This document shows positions 43,620 to 51,268 of a stretch of DNA of 63,341 bases, piece by piece. The notes under the pieces are model-generated. The model ran no database searches, was not told the DNA's origin, and saw only the letters and a list, made by a program, of their open reading frames with translations. Each line of letters begins with the position of its first letter. Within the stretch, counting starts at the first letter, position 1. The translations under genes and the position numbers were made by a program. Origin of the DNA: Streptomyces tailanensis (lineage in GTDB: Bacteria > Actinomycetota > Actinomycetes > Streptomycetales > Streptomycetaceae); contig NZ_VTHJ01000058.1 in the NCBI RefSeq assembly GCF_008386495.1, positions 1 through 63,341 on the forward strand. Direction: 5' to 3'.

Positions 43620-45398
43620 TCACGTGTCCCCCTCCGTGCCTTGTCCTCCGCCACCACGGCGGACCCGCGCTCGACCGCTCACGCCGTCCGCCGCACGCCC
43701 CGGCCGCCGACCGGCGGGTGAGGTGCCGTCGACGGGACGCGAGCGGCGGGTCGAGGCCGTGCCGGGTGAACGCCGGGTGGCGCGGGCGTGGGAGCCCCCT
43801 TCTGCGCGTGGCCTTCGTCGGCGTCGCGAGCCGGTGTCGCACGGCCCGTCCGATGGGCTTTCCGCATCCTCGGACGGGGTGGCAGGGCTCGATTCGCCCT
43901 CGGTATCCGCGCACCGGGCAGCAGCGTGGCTGGGGTCACCCTCGGCATCGCCGCACCGGGCGACGCGGCTCGAATCGCCCTCGGTATCGCTGCACAAGGC
44001 GTCCCGGCTCGAATCGCTGTCAGCATCGATGCCCTCGGTTGCCGTCGCAAGGTCGCGTCCCCTGCGTTCCGCGCGCAGACAGCGGCGGATGGACTCCGGG
44101 TCGAGACCCTCGTTGCAGGCCTGGTGCAGAAGGCGGGCGAAGAGGTAGTCGGGGTCGGCGGCGAGGGCCATGGCCAGGGCTTCGCGGGCCTCCAGTTCGT
44201 CGCCCGAGGACCAGGCGACCCAGCCGACCAGCGTGAGCGGAGCCGCGGCGTGCTCTCCGTAGGGGCCGACGCACCGACGCGACAGAGCGCGCCAGAGACG
44301 GAGGGCCGGACCGGCTTCGTCGCCTTCCATCCACTCGGCGGCGCGATCGCGGGTCGCGCGGTCCTGGAGTCCGAGGATGACGGTGGCGGCATCGTCGTGC
44401 CCGATGAGTTCGTCGTCACGGAGGTCCGCGTCCAGTGCGCCGGACACGATCGGGTTGCCCGCGAGACGCTCCATCATGCGCCGGGCCAGCGCGAGCGTCT
44501 CCTCGGCCACCTCCGCGCGGCTCTCCGCGTCCAGGACGCGCGGCACGAGGGCGGACTGGGCGGTGTCGAGCGCGGCCTCCTGCTGCAACGCGGCCGCGGT
44601 TTCCCACGGCATCAGCCGTCCCCGCAGTTCCTTCAGGGTGCCGCGTACTTGAAGGCCCGCGTAGGTCGCGGCGGCCGCCAGCACCGAGGTGCCCGGCAGC
44701 CCCATCGACTCGCCATCGGGCGAGCAACATCCATTACCCGGGCAGCAGTACGACCAGAAGCGGCCGTCGGAGATGCACAGGGCCTCCACCACCGGGACGT
44801 CGAGGACGCCGCAGGCCCGACGCAGGAGCTGTGCGAGTGGTCGCAGGCGTTCCATGACGTCGCGCGCCGACTCACCGCTCGCCGGATCCTGGCAGAGGAA
44901 GGCGACCATGCTCTCCGGCTTGGCGCCCCGGCGCTCGCTTCCGGTCACCAGTCCGTGGGCCAGTTGCTGGGCGACCGACGGCCAGTCGTCCGTCTGGGCC
45001 GGGATGCCGAGCCGTGCCCGCCCGCCGAACCGTCCGCGTGTGTCACGGTCGTGCAGCGCGGCCAGGACGATGCTGTCCTCGGGGTGATAGCCGAGCAGGT
45101 AGGGAAGGGCGTCGGCCAGTTCGGCCGGCGTGCGGAGCGTGACCTGCTGTTCTCCGCAGGGATCGGCGGCCGAGCCGTGTGCCGCGTACACCTTGGACTC
45201 ATCGAGTCCCAGGAGCGGGGCATGCGCACCGGGCACGGAGTGTCCGGACGGCTGCCCGGACGCGGAGTGTCCCTGCCCTGGACGAGAGTGCCTGTCGCGA
45301 CCCTCGTACGCGGCGCTCTCCCCGCGCCCGCCGCAGCCGTTCTGCCCGCTGATGTCACCGTTGCCGGAGGTCCCGGCCGCTTCGCTGTGATTCGTCAT
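43620..45398 (-). CDS. DUF4192 family protein
   Basis: A 592-residue protein. A Gly/Ser/His-rich N-terminus (1-80) precedes the DUF4192 domain (about 85-420; LADALPYLLGYHPEDSIVLAAL, and a CCPGNGCC cysteine cluster near 225). The C-terminus (about 455-592) is disordered and highly charged, and contains 13-residue tandem repeats around 466-510 followed by an Arg-rich tail. The function is unknown. It is widespread in actinomycetes and is divergent from the RecQ-type helicase. The ATG start at 45398 is supported by position; no strong ribosome-binding site is seen. Confidence 0.8.
   Translation of the reverse strand: MTNHSEAAGTSGNGDISGQNGCGGRGESAAYEGRDRHSRPGQGHSASGQPSGHSVPGAHAPLLGLDESKVYAAHGSAADPCGEQQVTLRTPAELADALPYLLGYHPEDSIVLAALHDRDTRGRFGGRARLGIPAQTDDWPSVAQQLAHGLVTGSERRGAKPESMVAFLCQDPASGESARDVMERLRPLAQLLRRACGVLDVPVVEALCISDGRFWSYCCPGNGCCSPDGESMGLPGTSVLAAAATYAGLQVRGTLKELRGRLMPWETAAALQQEAALDTAQSALVPRVLDAESRAEVAEETLALARRMMERLAGNPIVSGALDADLRDDELIGHDDAATVILGLQDRATRDRAAEWMEGDEAGPALRLWRALSRRCVGPYGEHAAAPLTLVGWVAWSSGDELEAREALAMALAADPDYLFARLLHQACNEGLDPESIRRCLRAERRGRDLATATEGIDADSDSSRDALCSDTEGDSSRVARCGDAEGDPSHAAARCADTEGESSPATPSEDAESPSDGPCDTGSRRRRRPRAEGGSHARATRRSPGTASTRRSRPVDGTSPAGRRPGRAADGVSGRARVRRGGGGQGTEGDT
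43886..44033. repeat. 39-nt coding tandem repeat in the DUF4192 gene
   Basis: Three units (43886-43927 of 42 nt, 43928-43966 and 43967-44005 of 39 nt) and a partial fourth (44006-44033) share GGCTCGAATCGCCCTCGGTAT-type sequence. They encode imperfect 13-14-residue repeats of DSSR...C.D.EG on the minus strand. Confidence 0.8.
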
Positions 45399-45531
45399 GC
45401 GGCGACCATCTCGCGGATCTTGAAGTTCCGCTTTTGCCTGTGGATAAGTCCGACCATGATCACGTCAGAAACTGTCCACAGTTCGCCGTGCTCGTTCGCG
45501 CGATGTCCGAGGCATCGGGTTGCATGGGGCC
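45399..45531. promoter_or_regulatory. Divergent promoter region with two DnaA-box-like sites
   Basis: TGTGGATAA at 45439-45447 is the exact complement of the E. coli DnaA box TTATCCACA. CTGTCCACA at 45472-45480 differs by one base from the Streptomyces box TTGTCCACA. They face each other, 24 bp apart, between DUF4192 and the RecQ-type helicase. They may be regulatory rather than an origin, since oriC lies elsewhere next to dnaA. Confidence 0.6.
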
Positions 45532-47712
45532 ATGAGCGACGAAGACCTGCCCACCACGGCCCGCCAAGATCTGCGTACGGCCGCCGACGCCGTGCTCGCC
45601 CGCCTCGTCGGCGCCTCGGCGGGTGCCGCACGGCTGCGCGAGGACCAGTGGCACGCCATCGAGGCACTGGTCGCCGACAAGCGCAGAGCCCTGGTGGTAC
45701 AGCGCACGGGCTGGGGCAAGTCGGCGGTGTATTTCGTCGCGACCGCGCTGCTGCGCGAGCGGGGCGCCGGCCCCACCGTTATCGTCTCCCCGCTCCTCGC
45801 GCTCATGCGCAACCAGGTGGAGGCGGCCGCTCGCGCCGGAATCCACGCCCGAACCATCAACTCCTCGAACACGGAGGAGTGGGACACGATCCGCCAAGAG
45901 GTCACCGCGGGGAGGGTCGACGTGCTCCTCGTAAGCCCCGAGCGGCTCAACAACCCGGACTTCCGCGATCAGGTCCTGCCCGAGCTGGCGGCCGCGACCG
46001 GCCTGCTCGTGGTCGACGAGGCGCACTGCATCTCGGACTGGGGTCATGACTTCCGCCCGGACTACCGCAGGCTGCGCACCATGCTGGCCGACCTCCCGCG
46101 CGGCGTCCCCGTGCTGGCCACCACCGCGACGGCCAACGCGCGCGTGACGGCCGACGTGGCCGAGCAACTGGGCACCGGCGGCGGCACGGACGCGCTGGTC
46201 CTGCGCGGACCGCTGGACCGGGAGAGTCTGAGCCTTGGGGTGCTCGAACTGCCGGACGCCGCCCATCGGATGGCCTGGCTCGCCGACCACCTTCACGAGC
46301 TGCCGGGCTCCGGAATCATCTACACCCTCACGGTGGCCGCCGCCGAGGAGGTCACCACGTTCCTGCGCCAGTGCGGGCACACCGTGACGTCGTACACGGG
46401 GAAGACGGAGAACGCGGACCGTCAGCAGGCCGAGGAGGATCTGCTGGCCAACCGGGTCAAGGCCCTGGTCGCGACCTCCGCGCTGGGCATGGGCTTCGAC
46501 AAGCCCGACCTGGGCTTCGTGGTGCACCTGGGCTCGCCGTCCTCCCCGATCGCCTACTACCAGCAGGTGGGCCGCGCGGGCCGTGGGGTCGAGCACGCCG
46601 AGGTGTTGCTCCTGCCAGGCAAGGAGGACCAGGCGATCTGGGAGTACTTCGCTTCCGTCGCCTTCCCTCCGGAGGAGCAGGTGCGCCGCACCCTGGACGT
46701 CCTCGCGCACGCGGAACGGCCGCTGTCGTTGCCCGCCCTCGAACCGCTGGTGGAGCTGCGCCGGTCCCGGCTGGAGACGATGCTGAAGGTCCTCGACGTG
46801 GACGGTGCCGTGCGGCGGGTCCAGGGCGGCTGGGTGTCCACCGGCGCCCCCTGGGCGTACGACACCGAGCGCTACGCCTGGGTCGCCAAGCAGCGCGCGG
46901 CCGAGCAGCAGGCGATGCGTGACTACGTCACGACGACGGGCTGCCGTATGGAGTTCCTGCGGCGGCAGCTGGACGACGAGGAGGCCGCCCCGTGCGGTCG
47001 CTGTGACACCTGCGCGAAGCCCCGCTTCCCGGACTCCGTCTCCCCGGCGGCGCTGAACGCGGCGCGCGGCGAGTTGGGACGGGCGGGTGTCGAGGTCGAG
47101 CCGCGCAAGATGTGGCCGACCGGGCTGCCGGCGGTCGGCGTCAACCTGAAGGGACGTATTCCGGCCGGTGAGCAGGCCGCGCCGGGGCGTGCGCTGGGCC
47201 GGCTCTCGGACATCGGCTGGGGCAACCGGCTGCGGCCGATGCTCGCGCCCCAGGCCCCCGACGGGCCTGTGCCGGACGATGTGGCGAAGGCGGTTGTCGG
47301 CGTGCTGGCCGACTGGGCGAAGGGCCCGGGAGGCTGGGCCTCCGGGAGCGCCGACGCCCAGCCGCGCCCGGTCGGTGTCGTCACCATGGCCTCGCGCTCC
47401 CGGCCGCAGCTGATCGGCACCCTCGGAGCGCGGATCGCCGAGATCGGCCGTCTGCCGCTGCTGGGATCCGTGGCGTACACCGGCGCGGTCTCCCAGGTCA
47501 CCCGCAGCAACAGCGCACAACGGCTCAAGGCGCTGGACGGAGCGCTGACCGTGCCGCCCGAACTGGCCGTGGCGCTCAAGGAGGCGGTCGGCCCCGTACT
47601 CCTGGTGGACGACGTGACCGAGACCGGCTGGACGCTCGCGGTCGCCGCGCGCGTGCTCCGGCGTGCGGGGGCGCAGGGGGTGTTGCCGCTGGTTCTCGCC
47701 GTGCGGGCTTGA
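45532..47712 (+). CDS. RecQ-type DNA helicase with phosphoribosyltransferase-like C-terminus
   Basis: A 726-residue ATP-dependent 3'-5' helicase. RecA-like domain 1 has Walker A RTGWGKS (58-64) and DEAHCISDWGHDFRPDYRR (162-180). Domain 2 has SALGMGFDKPD and QVGRAGRG. A zinc region (MEFLRRQLDDEEAAPCGRCDTC, about 480-503) follows. The last about 185 residues are not the usual HRDC. They hold VLLVDDVTETGWTLAVAARVLRRAG, which matches the PRPP-binding loop of type I phosphoribosyltransferases. The start is the ATG at 45532; a TTG four codons earlier is possible. The role of the fused domain is unknown. Confidence 0.88.
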   Translation: MSDEDLPTTARQDLRTAADAVLARLVGASAGAARLREDQWHAIEALVADKRRALVVQRTGWGKSAVYFVATALLRERGAGPTVIVSPLLALMRNQVEAAARAGIHARTINSSNTEEWDTIRQEVTAGRVDVLLVSPERLNNPDFRDQVLPELAAATGLLVVDEAHCISDWGHDFRPDYRRLRTMLADLPRGVPVLATTATANARVTADVAEQLGTGGGTDALVLRGPLDRESLSLGVLELPDAAHRMAWLADHLHELPGSGIIYTLTVAAAEEVTTFLRQCGHTVTSYTGKTENADRQQAEEDLLANRVKALVATSALGMGFDKPDLGFVVHLGSPSSPIAYYQQVGRAGRGVEHAEVLLLPGKEDQAIWEYFASVAFPPEEQVRRTLDVLAHAERPLSLPALEPLVELRRSRLETMLKVLDVDGAVRRVQGGWVSTGAPWAYDTERYAWVAKQRAAEQQAMRDYVTTTGCRMEFLRRQLDDEEAAPCGRCDTCAKPRFPDSVSPAALNAARGELGRAGVEVEPRKMWPTGLPAVGVNLKGRIPAGEQAAPGRALGRLSDIGWGNRLRPMLAPQAPDGPVPDDVAKAVVGVLADWAKGPGGWASGSADAQPRPVGVVTMASRSRPQLIGTLGARIAEIGRLPLLGSVAYTGAVSQVTRSNSAQRLKALDGALTVPPELAVALKEAVGPVLLVDDVTETGWTLAVAARVLRRAGAQGVLPLVLAVRA

Positions 47713-47967
47713 ACGAGGCGTACGCCGAAGTGGGCCCTGCCGCTGGGTCGTTGCCGTCGAGTCCTATGAGCAGGGATATAAGCGGTGGATCACCACAAAA
47801 CCGCCAGTGGCCCCAATTGCTCGTTGCCGCAACCAAGTTCGCCAGGAAGAATTGGAGTCCGCTCCCCGCACGGCTCACTCGTGAATCGGTAGGGCTTCTG
47901 CTGCGGCGTGCGCTCCCCCAAGTCCGACCCCCGCCCGCAGTGTGGGCGCGTAGCCGAAGGGAGGATC

Positions 47968-48594
47968 GTGACCTTCGGATTCGCTCCGTCCTCGGCGGCC
48001 TCCATGTCGACGTCTGCCGACCTGTCCGCCGCTTCCACCAACCGGTTGCTCGAGCCCGCGGAATGGGCCGCCGCCGGGATTCCGCTGCTGCGCAATCCCC
48101 GGGAGGTCGTCACCGGGCTGCACGCACGGCACCAGCCCCGGCCCGCGACCGCGGTCATCGCAGTTCTCGATCCGGACGAACGGCTGAGGGCGAGTGCCTC
48201 GTTCACCCGGCGCCCGGCACCGGCCGATGGGTGGATGTTCCGCAACGCCCTGCTGGCCCAGTTGCGCCGGGTCATCCCCCACGACCTGCGCCGCCGGACC
48301 CCCGTACGTACGGCCGTGCTGCTCTACTGCCGTGAGGGCGACGCGCGTTGGACGGAGGAGGACGGGGCGTGGATGTGGGGCCTGCGGGACGCCTGCACCC
48401 TGCACGGACTGCGCTGCGGGGCGTACATCACCCTGACGCGTGACGGCTGGCAGGTCCTCGGCGAGGGCCGCGGCGGCCGCCGCCCCCACGCCGACTCACC
48501 CGCCGAACCGTTCGCCACGGCCGTGGCACCGCCGCCGATGCCACGCACCGGTGGCGTCGCGTCCGATGTACTCCGACGGGTGGCGGCCCGCTGA
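47968..48594 (+). CDS. Conserved protein of unknown function
   Basis: A 208-residue protein I cannot assign to a family. It is alpha/beta, with no signal or membrane segment. The middle region has APADGWMFRNALLAQLRRVIP and TAVLLYCREGDARW followed by LRDACTLHGLRCGAYITLTRDGW. The C-terminus (about 165-208) is Pro/Arg/Ala-rich and probably disordered. The start is the GTG at 47968, with a strong AAGGGAGGATC just upstream, so this start is secure. It may be in the transcript of the RecQ-type gene, 255 bp upstream. Confidence 0.75.
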   Translation: MTFGFAPSSAASMSTSADLSAASTNRLLEPAEWAAAGIPLLRNPREVVTGLHARHQPRPATAVIAVLDPDERLRASASFTRRPAPADGWMFRNALLAQLRRVIPHDLRRRTPVRTAVLLYCREGDARWTEEDGAWMWGLRDACTLHGLRCGAYITLTRDGWQVLGEGRGGRRPHADSPAEPFATAVAPPPMPRTGGVASDVLRRVAAR

Positions 48595-49015
48595 GGTATC
48601 GGCCCGCGACACGACCGCGCTGACGGGGCGGTGGCGGCAGGCCCCTGACCCTGCCTGCTTCAGGCCACGGCACCCCCAGGCCCAAACCCCCTCCCCAGGG
48701 TGCCGGCACCACAAGCCGACGACGCCGCACCGACAGCGGAACCGCACCCCCCACGCGCGCCCGCCAAGCCGCGCGCCGCAGGCCACGCAACCGCCGTCAC
48801 AAGCCGCGCCACACCCCTCTCAAGAAGCCATGCCCCACTCCTCGCCAACCGGCAGCCCCACGGAAACACCCGGGCGGGCACGCCGAAACACCCCGCAGGC
48901 ACGCCGAAGCGCCCCATCGCGGGGTGTGGCCGAAATGGCGCCCTGATCTTCGTCCGGGCACGCGCGGCTGCCCGGTGAACCCTGGCGGGCCGACCGGGAG
49001 GAGGTCCGCAGTCGC
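48595..49015. other. Convergent intergenic region
   Basis: About 420 bp, Pro-codon-rich on the plus strand and without a gene I can support. It contains a probable terminator (48888-48927), a weaker dyad GGCACCC (48669-48675) / GGGTGCC (48698-48704), and an 11-bp direct repeat GGCACGCCGAA (48877-48887 and 48898-48908). Confidence 0.5.
48888..48927. terminator. Hairpin terminator
   Basis: ACACCCCGC (48888-48896) pairs perfectly with GCGGGGTGT (48919-48927) across a 22-nt loop, between two convergent genes. Confidence 0.65.
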
Positions 49016-49621
49016 TCAGACTCCGGCGCCCAGCACCGAGTTGATCGTCTGCGGGTCGCCACAGACGATCAGCAGGGCGCCGGCCCGGCCGAGTGCCTGC
49101 GGCAGCGCCTGCGCGGTGACGGAGCCGGTGCCGCCGTTGACGGCGACCACGACGACGGGACGCGCTGCGGCCCGACCGACGGCGGAGGCATCGGCGTAGA
49201 AGACGTCGTCGCCCGCGTCGTGCTGCGCCCAGTAGGCGGCCTCGCCGAAGGACAGTTCGTGGGCGGCCCACGGATGCGACTCGCCGGTGGTGATCACCAG
49301 CACGTCGCCGGGGGCACGACCCGACTCCAGCAGCAGGTCGACGGCTTCCTCGGCGGCGTCCAGCGCCCCCTCGGCCGAGGCCGGGATCAGCTGGATCTGC
49401 GGAGTGGCGGCCGGAGCGGACGGCCCGGGCTTGGCCGCTGTGTGCGACGCGCGCTGGGCCGGCACCGGCCGGGCAGGACCCGGTCGGCCGGGACGCGGCG
49501 GAGCCGCGGGACGGGGACCGGGTACGGGACGGGGGGTCGGCGCGACGCGGCCGCTGGCCGGAGTGGCACGCGGACCCTGGGCACTCTCGTGAATCTGAGG
49601 CTCCTCGGGAAGGAGAGGCAT
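49016..49621 (-). CDS. Unknown protein, C-terminus resembling an SF1 helicase tail
   Basis: A 201-residue protein. An 80-residue Pro/Ala/Arg-rich N-terminus precedes a compact domain (about 85-201) with GDVLVITTGESHPWAAHELSFGEAAYW, RPVVVVAVNGG and ALGRAGALLIVCGDPQTI. The order strand-V(A/V)V-N-x(n)-A-x-x-R-A-x-x-L-L-I-V-x-G-D matches the UvrD_C-type 2A end of superfamily 1 helicases. No ATPase motifs I-III are present, so it could be a detached or degenerate helicase domain. The start is the ATG at 49621 or 49672; neither has a clear ribosome-binding site. It lies just downstream of rnhB. Confidence 0.72.
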   Translation of the reverse strand: MPLLPEEPQIHESAQGPRATPASGRVAPTPRPVPGPRPAAPPRPGRPGPARPVPAQRASHTAAKPGPSAPAATPQIQLIPASAEGALDAAEEAVDLLLESGRAPGDVLVITTGESHPWAAHELSFGEAAYWAQHDAGDDVFYADASAVGRAAARPVVVVAVNGGTGSVTAQALPQALGRAGALLIVCGDPQTINSVLGAGV

Positions 49622-49689
49622 GAGCTGATGTTTATCAAACGCCGGTGCGACTCGCGTCGGCGGGTGGCACATGAGCGCGAACGAATCCG

Positions 49690-50391
49690 TCAGAAATCGA
49701 AGCCCAGCTGACCCTCGATCTCCGGAACGCTTCCGTCCGCCCAGTTGCGGACCTTCTTGAGATGCCGCCACTGGGGCAGCGCATCAAGATACGCCCACGA
49801 CAACCGGTGGTACGGGGTCGGACCCCGCTCCGCCAGCGCGGCCTTGTGCACGGGCGACGGGTACCCGGCGTTGGCCGCGAAACCGAAGTCTGCATGGTCG
49901 ATACCCAGTTCGGCCATCATTTTGTCACGCTGAACCTTGGCGATCACCGAAGCCGCCGCGACGGCGACGCAGGACTGGTCACCCTTGATGACCGTACGGA
50001 CCTGCCAGGGCGCTCCGAGATAGTCGTGCTTGCCGTCCAGGATGACCGCCTCGGGCCGCACCGGAAGCGCCTCCAGGGCCCGTACGGCGGCGAGCCGCAG
50101 CGCGGCCGTCATGCCCAGGTCGTCGATCTCCTCCGGAGAGGCGTGACCGAGGGCGTACGAGGTAACCCACTTCAGCAGTTCCGCGGCGAGCGACTCGCGC
50201 CGCTTGACCGTCAGGAGCTTGGAGTCGGTGAGGCCCTCGGGCGGTCGGCGCAGTCCGGTGACCGCCGCGCAGACGGTGACGGGGCCGGCCCACGCGCCTC
50301 GCCCCACCTCGTCGACACCGGCAATGACCTTCGCTCCGGTCGTGGCGCGCAGGGAGCGCTCGACGGTGTGAGTAGGTGGTTCGTACGGCAT
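49690..50391 (-). CDS. rnhB: Ribonuclease HII
   Basis: A 233-residue enzyme that removes ribonucleotides from RNA-DNA hybrids. Catalytic acids are Asp27-Glu28 in AGVDEVGRGAWAGPV, Asp119 in AVILDGKHDY and Asp138 in KGDQSCVAVAAASVIAK. The C-terminal NAGYPSPVHKAAL segment is typical. The start is the ATG at 50391. A bare 68-bp gap separates it from the next minus-strand gene, so the two may share a transcript. Confidence 0.95.
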   Translation of the reverse strand: MPYEPPTHTVERSLRATTGAKVIAGVDEVGRGAWAGPVTVCAAVTGLRRPPEGLTDSKLLTVKRRESLAAELLKWVTSYALGHASPEEIDDLGMTAALRLAAVRALEALPVRPEAVILDGKHDYLGAPWQVRTVIKGDQSCVAVAAASVIAKVQRDKMMAELGIDHADFGFAANAGYPSPVHKAALAERGPTPYHRLSWAYLDALPQWRHLKKVRNWADGSVPEIEGQLGFDF

Positions 50392-50473
50392 GGCGCCCTT
50401 AGCCTACGCCGCCGATGTCCCCCTGCGACACCCGGGTTTCCCGGAGCAACCTCAATCCCATCGCAGACCCGGT

Positions 50474-51097
50474 TCAGGCGCCGTGCGGGCGCAGCAGCGG
50501 CACCATCAGCTGGTCGATCATCTCCTCCATGTCCCGCTCGCCCCATTCGCTTCCGCACATCTTTGAGCGGTACATCATCATGGCCGGAATCGCGTCGAAG
50601 ACATAGGCATTGGCCGCGTCGGGCCGTACCTCACTCCGCCGAATTCCCCGCTCCACGATCTCCCGCAGCAGGTTGACCGTCGGTTCCACGACCCCACCGA
50701 TGATCACGCCATGGAAGCGCTCAGCCTGGATGGTGTCGCATTCGTGAATGACTGAGCGCAGCGCGAACCCGGGGCGCGAGAACATGGCCTCGCGTACCTG
50801 CCGGCACAGCTCCAGCAGATCCTCGCGCACGCTTCCCAGGTCGGGCGCCGCGTCGAATCGCGGAAGTCCGGCCTGGAGCGCGTCCGCGACGAGGTCCTCC
50901 TTGGACGGCCAGCGGCGGTAGACCGCGGCCTTGCCCGTCTGGGCGCCGGCGGCGACACCCTCCATGGTGAGGCCGTTCCAGCCGACCGTACTGAGCTGCT
51001 CCAGCGCGGCGTCGAGGATCGCCTGCTCGAGCACGGCGCCGCGCCGGCGCGGGGAGGCCGTCCGGGAAGGAGCGGCCGTCCAGCGCGAAGTGACCAT
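50474..51097 (-). CDS. TetR-family repressor
   Basis: A 207-residue repressor. The N-terminal helix-turn-helix (about 18-64) contains ILDAALEQLSTVGWNGLTMEGVAAGAQTGKAAVYRRWPSK. The ligand domain is helical, with a C-terminal TetR_C_16-like region. I chose the ATG at 51097 because GGAGAA lies six bases upstream; an ATG at 51118 has none. It is divergent from the MFS exporter, with two perfect 18-bp palindromes between, so it should repress both itself and the exporter until a ligand binds. Confidence 0.9.
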   Translation of the reverse strand: MVTSRWTAAPSRTASPRRRGAVLEQAILDAALEQLSTVGWNGLTMEGVAAGAQTGKAAVYRRWPSKEDLVADALQAGLPRFDAAPDLGSVREDLLELCRQVREAMFSRPGFALRSVIHECDTIQAERFHGVIIGGVVEPTVNLLREIVERGIRRSEVRPDAANAYVFDAIPAMMMYRSKMCGSEWGERDMEEMIDQLMVPLLRPHGA

Positions 51098-51178
51098 CTG
51101 TGCTTCTCCGTTGAGCATGAGGGGAGTGGGTTCAAGGGGTACGAGCGGACGAGCGCGTGCGCCACGGCGGCAACTTCG

Positions 51179-51196
51179 GTGAACGCTTGCGTTCAC
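51179..51196. promoter_or_regulatory. TetR operator 1
   Basis: Perfect 18-bp palindrome GTGAACGC-TT-GCGTTCAC between the divergent TetR and MFS genes. Together with the second copy 48 bp away, it is the likely operator pair. Confidence 0.85.
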
Positions 51197-51226
51197 TAAG
51201 GGGGACTCACTACCGTGGACGCGTCA

Positions 51227-51244
51227 GTGAACGCGAGCGTTCAC
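51227..51244. promoter_or_regulatory. TetR operator 2
   Basis: Perfect palindrome GTGAACGC-GA-GCGTTCAC with arms identical to operator 1, extended by a flanking A/T pair. It is 25 bp upstream of the MFS start codon. Confidence 0.85.
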
Positions 51245-51268
51245 TAAGGCACTTGTGGGGGACCCATA

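Noticed and set aside
45399..45531. Second replication origin
   Set aside because: Only two DnaA-like boxes and no dnaA/dnaN context. A Streptomyces oriC has many boxes and lies next to dnaA.
48440..48946. A 168-codon frame running out of the unknown gene into the 420-bp gap
   Set aside because: Pro/Ser/Arg-rich without similarity, and it overlaps the secure C-terminus of the unknown gene in another frame. It also spans a terminator hairpin.
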